From Antennarius striatus (lineage: Eukaryota; Chordata; Actinopteri; Lophiiformes; Antennariidae), in the NCBI RefSeq assembly GCF_040054535.1, contig NC_090782.1:19809001-19873000 (forward strand): a DNA stretch of 64,000 nucleotides. Direction: 5' to 3'. Position 1 is the stretch's first letter. Each line of letters opens with the position of its first letter. Below the pieces are notes generated by a model. The model searched no databases, was not told the origin of the DNA, and was given only the letters and a program-made list of their open reading frames with translations. A program made the position numbers and the translations under genes. Positions 36,456 to 49,800 of the stretch are shown in pieces.

Positions 36456-38267
36456 AAGATGTCATGCAACTTGCTCCTTCCACTTTGCAGAAAACATAAT
36501 ACAGTACTTTATCAAAGATTAAACTCATTTTGCTGCCTAAAGACACATTTTATTTCACAAACATTTATTATTTAGGTAATTTTTAAGGTTAAAATCCAAA
36601 TGTTTTGCTTCATCTTCATGTATATGCTTAATTTACTTCGCACTTACCTGATAACACATAATTATATAACATTCACAAGTGACAATATTCACAGAATACC
36701 AATGGATAGAGAAGATGAATGAATGAATACCTATACTTTTTAAAACTTCAAGAGTGCTTCACTGTAAAATGGATAATTTTGATTTATCTTGAAGTATTTC
36801 TAGTGAATTTCCGACAGTATATTCTGAAGAATTGCTCAACAGTTTGTCATGCTTTTTTGGAGGATCTTTTTATAGAAGGGAATCTCCCTGTTGATTCCCA
36901 CGTTGAAATCTCCACACCATGCCTTGCCTCCGGGTGTGTTTTGGCCCAGACTGAAGCTTGGCATGCAGCGCAGGCCTTGTAGCACACCTGTTTTCTTGAC
37001 CTGATTAAGAAGGAAATTCTTTTTGTAAATTTCCATGTGCAGCTGAAGAGAAGAACATTTGGTTCTCATTTTGAAATCAATCAGTGAATACAAAAGTACA
37101 GTGTTAGTATATTTCAGATAACAACCAAAGGGAATATCTATTTGGTTACTTCATCAAAAAAAAAAATGAGAAAGATCAAAAGGATGATTCTGAGAATTAA
37201 GTGTTCTGAGAAACATCTTATCTGTTTGTTTCTCCCCCAGACAAACCTTCACTTTATAAAAACTGACGCGCAGTAATCAAATACTTTTAAGTCTTCTTCA
37301 GTCCCAAATTAGGTTAGAATAATCACATGAGCCAATAGAGACGAACTGTTCCATTTACCAAACATTTTGGACAAGCTGAAATAAGTTCAGTGGCAGTATA
37401 CTGTATATTTCCACTAATAGCATCACTACAAAGAGATGAACTAAAGTACAGTTGAATAACTAAGATTTCCCCAGTGGCTCAAGGTGAATGTATGCGTGTG
37501 AATGTGTGTGAAATATTCTTTGAAAGACGTCACAAGTATTCTGTAGCTCCAGGAAAGTGCCTGTCAGTTATGTAAGTCTGCTGCAAATATGCACCAAAAA
37601 AACCCTAAAATCATGTTAAGATCCTTTGCTGACGTAAAACAAAGCATAACCCTCCCAAAAAATGACAGCAGTGGCTTTTATACTAATACGTTATGTCGAT
37701 ATCTAATCCCATGCACTAATCGAAAACAGGATGACTTCTAGTCTTTAGTAGAAGGTGGAGCTAGTTCACATTGTAAATAATGTACTTGAATGTCTGCAAA
37801 ATGATGAATGAACCCACAGTATATTAACATTAGGCTGGACTCCTCCAGGGCAGCTGCCTCCTCTGGTATGCCATTGCTTTGGAGGTTGCCAGGTTTGAGC
37901 ATGAGAAATCACCCAATTATGGTCCAAAGATAAAAAGTTCTTAGACAAAAAAAAATCCAAATATCACTGAGAAATGTGAACACCGACTCTGAGTCCATTA
38001 TAATCTTTTATTAAAGGAAGCACTACTACTTCCACATCAGTTCATTGTTGCCCTGACATCATTGTGTCTTAACTTCCTGCTATCATTGATTGGCACGTCT
38101 ACAAAATATCAGCTGTTCACATCAGCAGGTCGTGTCTGTCCAATAGCAAAGTGGCACACCGTCATTTATAGCCTATCACATCGCTGCTGTTTTAAATAGA
38201 ACTTTCTCTCTCTGCCCCTGGTTCATTCATTCTGCACCCCTCACCTCTCCATCACCTCCCTGTTTTT

Positions 38268-38372
38268 TATAGATTTGCCTCATGGCCGCAAATCCACTGC
38301 GATAGACTCCAGCAACCCCTGTGACCCGCAAAAGTGGAAAAGTGGTCCCGAAAATAAATGAATGAATGAACA
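38268..38372 (+). repeat. Dispersed SINE-like repeat 3' fragment
   Basis: CACTGCGATAGACTCCAGCA, then CCGCAAAAGTGGAAAAGTGG and tail AATGAATGAATGAA, as in 32425-32695. Confidence 0.65.
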
Positions 38373-38642
38373 TCATCACTTCTGCTTCCTGAACCAAAAC
38401 CAAGTGAAATGCTAATAGCCTTGACACGCACAAGTCATTATCATCATCACCACTGTCATCACCATCTCTCTGGTTTTTGATGACTCAAGAGATGATGTGT
38501 TAATCTGACGAGAAAGGATAAATCTGTATACAAGAAAGAAAATTAGTTCACGACAAAATTGAACGTAGTCAGCATTATGTGTTAATACAACATGACTAAA
38601 CCTGCTAGTTAAGAGGAAGGAGTGATGGAAGTTATATACTAA

Positions 38643-38822
<180 letters not shown>

Positions 38823-40493
38823 TCATTTTTCTACACATTTTATAATTCTAAATTTCATTTTGGGTGCATTTTGTTTAAAGTCTAAACTTCCTCTTTCAGA
38901 CTTCTTTCTATCACCTGAAATGTCGAACAGTATAACCCGACGTGTTAGAATCAGTTGGGCTTATCATATACAGTACTTGACATACTTGACATTATTGTTA
39001 CCTGTTTCGTCTGTGAACAGAAGTGAATTGAAAAAGTACCAAATCAGGACAGGCCAGCCGCCAAAGAATGTCAAGGTTGTCGGGAGGAAGTCGGTTACTC
39101 CGACTTGTTATTGTTGTGGTTAAAATCGGTAAATCAGGATTGTAGGAAATGGTGTCAGACAAACTAAAAACAAACACCACCACACCACCTCCATAGCCCC
39201 ACCCAATGCTGCAGTATCTGAATGGGAGGACGAGTCCCTGTTTTGTTTTGGAAGACATCATTTATTATGTGTTGTGCTGGAGTGGAATGTCGTTTGTTTT
39301 GTCTTACTGTCCAAAAAGTCAAATGAAATGTCTGTTTGCTTGTTATGTGTCTTTGCTACTGGGTCAGGGTGACGTGCAACACAATCCTATGATTCCTCTG
39401 TAGCTGCATCACAATGTCAGAAGGAAATGAGGAGGTTCCTCAGGTTTTGGTTAAATGCATTTTCAAAAATCCTTTCTCACTGATGTTCTGGTCAGGTCCG
39501 CTTCCCTTCAACACAAATCAATGAATGAGAGGATACGGCCAAATAAAAACATAATCTGACATCTCTATCCCCTCTAGCTACATGCATGCTTGGACCCTCC
39601 TCTAAAACAAGCAGTCTAAACACATGAACTTGTATTCATACAGAGATAAACGGAAATAAATGAGAATCTATTCTTCTTATTTAATAACCTTCGTAAACAA
39701 ACACCAAAATAACCTTTTTATGGCTGTTTTTGGTTCCAATTTAGATTCAGATCTTTGAACCTTTTTGTTACACAGTATTTGAGTCATGAATTAATCCTTT
39801 GAAGTCAACATTACCATGACGACCAATAATCTGCCCCTTTTGGCAGTGATATCTAGACTTATGCGCTATGATATCAGGACGTCAGCACCTTTTCACATCA
39901 ACACCTCGTTGACTCGAAAGACGGGGTGTGGGTGGTGGCGTGGGTGGGGGTTGTGGATGGGGGGGTAATGGGAGGGATCGGCTTGCAGCTCCCTTCCCTT
40001 TTCAAGGCTTCATGATAATCAGTGTAACTCCAGACGGGACGCAGAGCAGAGAGCGGCACGACAAGCCACCCTTGAGTTCATTCCAGACAAATTACATCTC
40101 GAAACAACGTGGAAAAAGAGAGGCCTTGTTTGTGTCTGCACCGCCCACAGTTGTAATTCAGGGGCTCACCAAATCTACTTGTTGTTCCGTGTCGCTTATG
40201 ATTGTTGTCTCTTTGTGTCAGGGTTCTGTGGGGCTCTTTGTTGCAGCATCATCCTCCGTACAATAGAGGCTCCACTCTAATCCAAAATGCATGATGTGAT
40301 GAATTCTAATAATGAAATCTGAATTCGGTATCTTCCATGGTGTTTACATAGTGTGACGTTGGGGTTTGTGTGATTACCAGTTTAGAGTTAAATCCATAAA
40401 ATATGTATTGAGATTCCCGTCAATGCCTCAGGTTTCTTTGACAGACACATCCTGAAAAATACATCATATTGAATAATTAATAGCATAAAACTG

Positions 40494-40526
40494 ATATATA
40501 TATGTGTGTGTGTGTGTGTGTGTATG

Positions 40527-40586
<60 letters not shown>

Positions 40587-40590
40587 CAAA
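40494..40590. repeat. (AT)(TG)n-(CA)n(AT) self-complementary microsatellite
   Basis: ATATATATGTGTG... is followed by ATATATATACACAC... and ATATATATATAC, so the left TG half can pair with the right CA half. Confidence 0.92.
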
Positions 40591-43500
40591 ACTGACATAT
40601 ATATCTGTACGGTATATACTGTATAAACCTCATATAACTCATGCTTCTCATACATTAACAGTGTGTGAGGGCTTTGTGAGAATCTCTCTGATCCATCCTG
40701 CTTATATTAACAATATAAAGTGACATATTTTAGTCATCCAACAGATTCTTAAATGGTTGATTGTTTTGAAGAATCTGGGTCAGAATATTTTTTTTCTTCT
40801 GCATTTCAAAATGAAACATTTACAAACCTCACCACATTTATATATTACAGATGACATCAATCGGAATCAGACATTAAACTAAAATATCCTGCAAAGTCAA
40901 GCTTGAACTTCAGTTGCAAACTATATCTCCAGTCAGGTCAAGTTGTGTTTACCTGCCAGCTCTCAGTGAACTGGTCAGATGCTCTGCAAATGTATGCCCT
41001 CCGTGTTAAATACGTAAAAGGCGAGCAGGAGCTATTTCTCTTCCCGTGCGATGAGCACGTGTCTGGTTTGTTTGGCTAGGGGAGCTGGCCGCATGCCAAT
41101 CCTACGGTACAGACTTTCTTCGTAATGTGACAAACAAGAAGGCAGCCTTCAGGAATGTATTTTTCTTGGAAAGACTTCCCGATTAGCACATACTGTAGCT
41201 CTCCCTCTCTCTCTCTCTCTCTTTCAAAGCTGCAGAGAAGAAAAACAATGGTGGGGGGGTAAGCTGATGAGTTTTGACTTGAAGGTATTGCCCAATCATC
41301 TTACTTTGCAAAGCCAAAAGAACATATTGTTCTGCAAATTCAAAACAAGGTACAACCACTGTTAGAGGAGGGACACAACTTTTTGGAGGAGTTCATTGTC
41401 TGATCATGTTGAAATGTGTAGAAGGAAGAAACTTGAGATGAACTCAGGCCTCCAAAAGCAGTAACTATTTCATAGCTTCGTGGCTTGCCCTCAATCAGTT
41501 TCATGCAAACACATTTTTAAACTCCAGATAGCTGGAGGCAGCCGAGATGGAGAACTTTCACCACCTCCAGAGACAGAAATTTATGGTTTTATACTGATTA
41601 CCGGACAATACGTCACCTCATTAGAGCCAAGCGGTAAATATTTATTTACCAAACCGCAGCTGAGATGTTCAGCAAGTGATTAAAACTGGCATTAAGAGAG
41701 AGTAGATCAACTAAAACTAGATCTAACATAATGAAAGGATTAGCTTTGGAAAAATGATACATGAAACAGAAATAAACAGGAAAACTGATGATGAGATTTA
41801 ACACTATAAAGACATTGTCTACAGAACATGAAGCAGGTATTCCTGCAGCCTGAAACAGCCACTCCTTTGTCAGACAAGAATCTTTTGGTCACCACTGTCT
41901 AAACAAGATACTAGAACTACATTTAGATTGTATCTAAGGCTGCTGTAATGTTGACCAAAAGATCATCCCGGTGTTGATTTCGTATTTAATGTGACACCAG
42001 CTCACCTATTGTGTGTGATGTCCATCAAAATCAGGATTGACAACATGTAAAACACAAATTAGTTGATAAATGATTGGCATTTTTCATGTTCCACCATAAT
42101 CAGTCTCTCTGTTCATGCCGTCTGTCACGTCGAGGCTACCTCCTCTGACCCTCGACCTCCTCACTGTGTCCCGTAGTGCTGATTAATTGCTGGAACTGAA
42201 GCTGACTGTATTCCTGCATACACTGCCAGTGGCTGAGGTGTGAGCTAAATGTCTGAAATGTAAATGTTATTGTGAGTGTAATTTGATTCAGCCAGTCTCT
42301 GACTTGTTGTTGCCCCGCCATGAGAGGCTCCTTGTTTGGAGTGATCTGATCTGGTGAGGGGAGGTGTGACTCCCTCCAGGGATGGACGATGGGCTGTGGT
42401 TGGTTGAGACGTCAGGGGTTGATGTCTGACTGCCCTGATAGGCTGTAGCGGTGAAGAGCTGATGGAGGGGAGCAGCAGCGGAAGTGAAAATGAAGCAGAT
42501 GTTGATTTATTGTTGAGTGTCTGTTGGGGACAAACTCATTATTGTGGCCTTCTTGCCCTTTATTAAAAGCTCTGATCATAAATTAATGAAATTAGTTATT
42601 ATTGAGGAAAAGCAAGGCTAGACCTTAAGCTCTCCAAAACACAACAGTCATAAACAGCATCTAAACTTTTAATAAACATTTTACCTTTTTTTCATGCGTA
42701 TTTTAAGGTGTAGTGCACACTGCAGGTAGAGGCTGGTGTTTAAATGTAAATCCAAAGAACACATTTAATAATATGAAGTGTTAGTTATAGCCGACACTTC
42801 AAATGACCTTTAGCCTTCATGCAGCTACTTAAGCATTGTTATAAAGGGGGACATTCGTCTCACCGTCAGCATGAAAATCACTTCTTTCTTCTTTCGGTGT
42901 CCCAGAAGCGTCAATTTGAGGTCACTTATATTTTGCTGTCATACCACTTCTCTAGGTTGTGTAACACTTCTAAAAAAAAGAGCAACCCCCCACCCCCCAC
43001 CCCTCTGTGGGTTTTTAATCATATTTGCTGCTCACAGCTCATCTTCTAGTGGCTGTCCCTCGGGAGGAAGTGCTGACCCGGCTACTGACGTCAGGCTTCA
43101 TGGGTAAGCAAAACAAAGGCCAATCAAGGGAAGAGACCCCTTCTAAGCAGACCTGTGGTGACTTAAGATAAGATTAAGATAAGGAGACAGAAAGAAAGAG
43201 GTTGTGTTTATGAATTTGATAAAACAAGAAAAATAAGAATGGAATACTGTACTTTTTTTTGTCCTATTAGACATAATGAATAAGTATGGATAAAAATAGT
43301 TGGAAATATTTATTTTATTACAAATGTTTCAATAAAACCATGTGAAATATTCTACATTTTTAGTCTTTATTAATCTATTGCCACCAACTTGGCTGTATTA
43401 GTTGATGAGTCGATCCAAACTACTGTACCTGCCTTTGGCCTTGTTCATGTCAAACCTGGGTGACTCATACTGCAACCTTCAAAGAATGCTTTTAAAGGGC

Positions 43501-45689
43501 TGCAAAGTGAGCATTGTATTAAGATGAGTCTCAGTCTTTGACATGCACACCCAGTCATTTTAACTGATTAATTGTAGGTTCCATGAACGCATGTCTCATC
43601 TTCAGACGTGTTCATTTCATGACCAAAGAGATGTTGTCACACAGGTGTTTCAAATCATATAATTTTTAAAAAACTGCAATTCTTTAAATGAAAAAAAAAA
43701 AAAAGCTTCCTTGAATTGAAATTTGTATGACAACCAGAAACTACGTGTGAAAAAGCACAAACTGAGCACATCATTTTCAAGATAAGAGCAATTTCACATC
43801 AAACAGAAGCAGTGTTTTTACCATGAAGTTACAAATAAATGTTCTTACTAATCTGACCATCTCTCCACCCTTTTTAACTCTGACGGTCATGTCTCTTCCA
43901 CATGATCCTAAAGCTTAGAGGACTTTATACACGTTCAGGTTGTGCTAATTTTAGAAAGGTGAGCAGACATATGGTTTTCTGGTAACAAAACTGTACTTTT
44001 TGTTGTATTCCCACAGGCTGCAACCCAGATGTAGTTTTAGGGCCCGTGTAACAGATGTCAGTTGTGTGGTGTCGTTTGCAACAAAAAACAGAACTGATAA
44101 TTAATTCAGTACATTTGAATTCTTAGCAAACGTTTATAGTTTCTGCATGAAGTGATTGCTTTGCTGTGTACAGCTTCCTCCAGATTAAACTAAGGCTGCC
44201 AGTGAACAATGCAGTCTTAGGTTAATGTTTCCCATACACTGCACTTTGGCTGTGTCACGGCTTGAGATCAGATCAGTGATTTGTTTTTCAACTATTTTAC
44301 TGAAAGGTCAAACCAGGTCTCTTCCTGCATTCAGACACAAATTCCTCAGCACCGAATAAATGAATCAGAAAAGCATAAACAAACATATTTGCTTAAAATG
44401 TGATGTCATCTATGATGTTTGCACTTTAGTTTGAATCCCAAATGATGTTCCTGATCCTCCCTTGTGTCTCCTCAGTGTTCTTTCCCACAGTAACCCAGTT
44501 CATGGCAGCAGTGGCTTAAAGCACAGAGAAGCAGGTTCATGCAAGGCAAGATGCAAGTTTAATCTCAAATTTATTGAAAAATGTACACAAACTTAATGAA
44601 CAACATTCCCAGTGCTTAGACAGCAAAAGAAGATAGAAAACATAAGCTACTGCAGCAGCTTATGTTGGGATGTGTCATTCTAAAGCTGCTACAACAATTA
44701 AAAAAAAAACATTATTTTCAGTAACTTTCAGTCATTTGTGACAAAAATGGTCATGAAATATTCATTCTGGTGATTAAGAAAAGCTTTAATGCTTGACTGA
44801 GCACCAAGACGACATAAACAGAAAGCTCATTAGAGACAAGGGAGTGTAATCAAGGGAATCACAGCAGAGGAGAGGGGAAAACAGGAAGTGTAAAACCAAA
44901 CAAGCGACGCAAGCAGAGAAAAGGCAAAATGTTGTGTCCAGTTTGGTTTCATGTCTCGTCTGTTTAATGTCCTGCAAACCTCAAAGTGTCACAGGTGAAA
45001 TACAGCTTAAAGCAAACAATAATTATGTAGACACAGCTTTGTATTTACGTTTTGAACACACTCATATTTAGTGTCTCCAGCAGTAACACATCCGTCTGTT
45101 CGAGCTTCAATTTGATAAGGCACTGCCAGCTTTGAATCGTAGCCTAAAATGAAGGTGTTTTAGTTTATTGCAGTTTTTTTTTCAGTCTTTTTTTGTGTTT
45201 TTCTGGTATCATTTAAACTGTTTACTTTCCCTGCTTAATGAGGGGTGAGCTCGTCCTCAGGGGGTAAAGACCTCCCTAACCTTGTGCTGTTTTCCTAGGT
45301 TGAAGAAAAAAAATCTGTTGTTTTTGTTCTGCTTTGAATCAGCTGCAAATTTTTTTTAAAAAAGCCCTCTTTGTGGGTCACACACATCCTAAAAACTTCA
45401 CACACTTGTCTCGTCCCTTTACCTCACTGGAACATTCATTGATACAGACATTTAGAATTTATCCTGCTGACTCCACAAAGGCAGAACAACATGTTGATAA
45501 TGATTACTACGGAACAACCCTGCTCTCACCCAGCGTCAGCTGATATGAGGTCCAGCCCTCTTATCAAGCTGTGAATCAGAGGTGGTTAGTGAACATGGAC
45601 GGATGGATTTTCCCAGTCATGATGAAGTGGTGTGATGATGGTTGGTTTTGGTTTCGGTTATGGATTGTGTGGTCATGTACCCAGATTCA

Positions 45690-46503
45690 CGCCGGTGACG
45701 TTAATTGTTTTAGTGAAACTGTGAAGAAACTTGTCAGGAACAGAGATATGGATCGTCTGAACAGACTCATCCGCAGAGCGGGCTCAGTGGTCGGTCTGAG
45801 CCTGGACTCTATGGAGACGCTTCTGGAGAGCAGGACCATGTCTACAGTTAAGGCCATCATGAACAACACCAGCCCCCCCCCACACACACCACCTTCTCCC
45901 AGCAGAGAAGCACCTTCAGCGGCAGACTGCTGTCACACAGCGCCTCCACAGGAAGGCTGAGGTCCTCCTTCGTGCCATCAGTGGGTACAAAGACTCTGTC
46001 AGGAGGAGTGGGGGGGGGGGCAGTGAGGTCAGCACGGGGTTGAATGGAGGGGAGGAGATGGGATGTCAGCCTGCGCTGCAGTGTAGTGGGGCCAAGGTGT
46101 TGTGATGTTGTGATATTAGATAGTAACGCCTTATATTTTTGACCATTGTGAGATAGATAGATATTAGATATTAGATGTTGTGATATTAGGAGGCCTTACA
46201 TTGTAAGAAGGGTGTACCTTACCCACTATGTGGGCCTCCTGCTAATTTTCACTTTTTATTTATATTATTTTATTTTATTTTATTTAATACTGTTTATATT
46301 TTAGTCATAGTTTAGTATATGTCCTGGTAATGCTGCATATGTCAGTTAGTGTAGTATATGTCTTGTGGTATGTCCTGTGATGTCAGTGTTTGCTTTTCTC
46401 CTGGTGTTTATTCAGTATTTATTCATTATATAATGCCTGAGCAGTGGATATGTGCAATTTCCTCCGGAATTAATAAAGTATATATCTATCTATCTATCTA
46501 TTT
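45690..46503 (+). mobile_element. LINE 3' remnant (L2/Rex1-like) with (TATC)n tail
   Basis: The translation LVRNRDMDRLNRLIRRAGSV, LDSMETLLESRTMSTVKAIM resembles the region after the reverse transcriptase in fish CR1/L2-group LINEs. The frame breaks near 45890. The 3' end has the typical GTGCAATTTCCTCCGGAATT, AATAAAGTATA and then ATCTATCTATCTA at 46485-46503. Exact clade is uncertain. Confidence 0.7.
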
Positions 46504-49463
46504 TCCTGCCATGTGATTCAGGTCTGCGTGAAAAGTTTAATTCCATTCCGCTCAAGAACGGACATGAAGCTGTTAACTAAATCTAACTTAACTAAACTAA
46601 AACTGAGTTTCTGTCATGATATTGTAACTGAAATATCTGACAAAGATTTTTTAAAATATTCCTACAACAATTACGTTAGAGGTTTATATAAGTCTCTTGT
46701 GATCTACATTTTTAAATGAACAGGTTTTTATGGATACAAAGGTCAGAGCTGTGTTTACCTCACTTAAAAAGTTGGACTCCGCCTGACATAGAAGACATTT
46801 AATGTTCACCCTTAGAGGTTTTTAGTGTTAGTTTAGTGCGACGGTTACATAACAGAATTACTGATCAGGGCCTGGACTCCATTAAGCCATTTTAACAACT
46901 CTGATCTTTGTGTGTTCAACCTCAGATGTGTCCCACTTTGTTGGAGGCGGTGCAGGATATGGATTCAGGTGTGCTGAGCAATAAAGGTGACTGGTGTGTG
47001 ATATTTAAACAGCCCGCAGAGGGGAGAGCTACAGAGAATGAGATAAAGAAAGAGAAAGAAATGGACTTAAAAGGTTCTGTCTTATATGGTATCATGTTTT
47101 CACCATTCCAAACCATTTATTCTATTTGATGGCGATGCGTGGGCTGTCACCTGACCCTGACTGTCAGCGGCAGCTTCAACACGTTTATGAGGACTAAAGC
47201 CATGAGCTGAACATTTTGTTATGTTCTACTGACCACTTCCCTTAACAAAACGACCCAAGTATATGATTTGTCTCTTAACCACACCCACTGAAACTAAAAT
47301 GTCATGAGGAAATTATGGTATAGACATTTAATTAGGGCTTGTCTTCCAATTCTTTTCCAATAGTACTATTATTCCCTATCAGTGTTTGTACATCGCGACT
47401 CATTCAGGGTCACAAAAGTACATAAGAGGACTCACAAATGATCCTCATCAATCATTCATTCAAAAACTTTCTTATTGCTAAAACTTGCAATAATCAAGGT
47501 TTAGCAACATAATTAATTCTTGTCTGTCTAGACTGAAATCTCTCTGTAACTGCTAAATTTTTCTATAACTTTCAAACCATGACTGTTCGTCAACCTCAGC
47601 TCTACCGTATTCAGTGATAACTAACATATATTGTGATGTAAAAACTTTGAAGTTGCAAATATAGTTACTCTGTGATGGTATGCAAGTGTTAGTTTTGTCA
47701 ATGTAAAAAAGTGTTCGCTGATGACCTTTTGTCCTGTGATTAAGATGCTACCATTACGAACTGTAGTGAAGTACACTATGTAAGTATATGAAGTCTCATT
47801 GTCACAAATACCTGTCACCACAGTCATCATAGAATTAGTCCAGTCCCTAAACCAACTCAACTCTTCGTGGATGCTTCCTACAAACAACAGAATCTAAAAA
47901 CAGATCCAGATGATCTTCTTCTCTAGTCTAGATTATATCAGTGGAAAGCAGACCGATTCCATTACTGACATTGAAGCAAAGCGTAATATTATTGAGACAA
48001 AAGTGTGTTTGTTTAATCGTAACCACTTGGAGTCCTTGCTGTGATCCCAATAACCTTATGAGATGACTTGCCTTGCTTTGAAAAGTGAAACTAAAAGTGT
48101 TTACTGTTCTTACTGCTGATAATATAGTGAAGATTTGAGGGCAATGAGTTCATACTGCTGAAGGAGTTGTGATAAATAGATTTGAGTGAGGGAATATTTT
48201 CTGAACTGAAGACTGCAGGCAGACTTTCTGAAAGAGACAAAACATCTACAGTCTCACTGAAGTTAACGATAAATTGGCTCCAGAGCAAAACTTCAGACTT
48301 TATATGTGTCATTGTGCCTGACGGGATCTGTTTACACAGGTTATAACCTCAACTCTGACTGAGATAAGAAGAGCTGTTGTTTGGTTGACCTTACAAATGG
48401 AAACGCAAATTCAGCTTTATCTTTATTTAATTACACGATCACAGGCTTTTAGCTCAGTTTATTCTAGAACGCATATAAAGCACAATATGAGATGGTTATA
48501 TATTAACTCTGGGAGGCGAATCAGTGTCTCTCTGTCTCTGTCCATCTGTCTGTCTGTCTGCTATATGCATTGTATATTAGCAAAACATACTATTTATTAA
48601 ATGATCAAATCAGACAGTAATAATAGCGTAAATATTTAGTTCACCACAACTGACCCATTAAAGAGTTTGTCTGCAGGAGGTAAATTTTGGAAAGGAACAC
48701 TTTACAGCAGATTTATTTCTGTGTGTGGGCGGAGCCAGGGGCGGAGCCAGGGCACCTAGAGTGCCACCTGGGGGTAATCTGAAATCTGTTGTCTTTTTTT
48801 TTTTGTAGAGCTTCGAAACATGTTATAACAAGGGTGATAGAACATTTACATAATATATTTTTTTTATTTGTTTCCTTCATCATTTTGATTGAAAATGTAG
48901 TAAACTGACCCCGAATCGGAATCTCCAGTCAGTTAAAGTTTGTGTTCACATCCACGGTGTGAACAGATATTCTATTCTATGTCTGTGATATTATTGAACT
49001 GAAAAGTTTCACATGCAAGCTGTCTGCAGTAAATATTTGAGTAGAACATTTTTTGGATTTAACGATATGTTGACTTTCATATTTACTATAAATAATTTAC
49101 ATAATGTAACTGCTGTTTGAATTGTACGTCAATTTGTTTGTGATTAATTAATATAAAAACAAAATATCAGGCAACAGGGGAAATTTTTGTCATACAACTC
49201 CGTTGATATGACGTAAAATTACTTACTCAAATTCATACAAATAATTTTTATTACATGATTTTAAATGTTCTGTTGAACTGACATATATTTCCAGTCAGAT
49301 GAGAGTTTGTGCTGTCCTTTGAACTTTCTGTATTATACTAATTAAACATTTTTATGCAATCATTTCTAAGAAAAGTTTCATACACTGTAAAAGTAGTTCC
49401 CAGCTGTGAAGAATGTGTGTTCTGTCGTTTAAATGCAGGTGAAGTCACTTGATGTGAAACTTG

Positions 49464-49464
<1 letters not shown>

Positions 49465-49549
<85 letters not shown>
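49465..49549. repeat. (TG)n microsatellite, about 42 units
   Basis: Long uninterrupted TG tract, likely to adopt Z-DNA. Confidence 0.97.
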
Positions 49550-49551
<2 letters not shown>

Positions 49552-49579
49552 GCAGCTGATACATACACAAACACACACC

Positions 49580-49800
49580 AGGGGACCTGTAAGCATGCAG
49601 TATATACAGTGGGAGGCAGAGTGGCGTGCAGCTCCGACCACGTGCGCCCCCAAATGGGCAGCTTGTGGGAGGGAGGGGGAGGTGCCTTTCTCAGGGGCAC
49701 CTGGACAGTGCTTGGGAGGTGAGCCGACACCTCCCACTGCTCACTTTCAGTCCCCAGTCCAAGAGTTGGTGGACTGACCTACTGCCACCCCCTACATGTT
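49580..49800. repeat. Dispersed teleost repeat fragment
   Basis: CCTTTCTCAGGGGCACCTGG and GGGAGGTGAGCCGACACCTC match the fragment in the arrdc2 intron at 28700-28910. Confidence 0.55.

Noticed and set aside
49338..49777. Long frames encoding poly-His-Thr or poly-Cys-Val
   Set aside because: These only translate the (TG)n microsatellite. The same holds for 53418-53744, 40388-40655 and 38632-38838.
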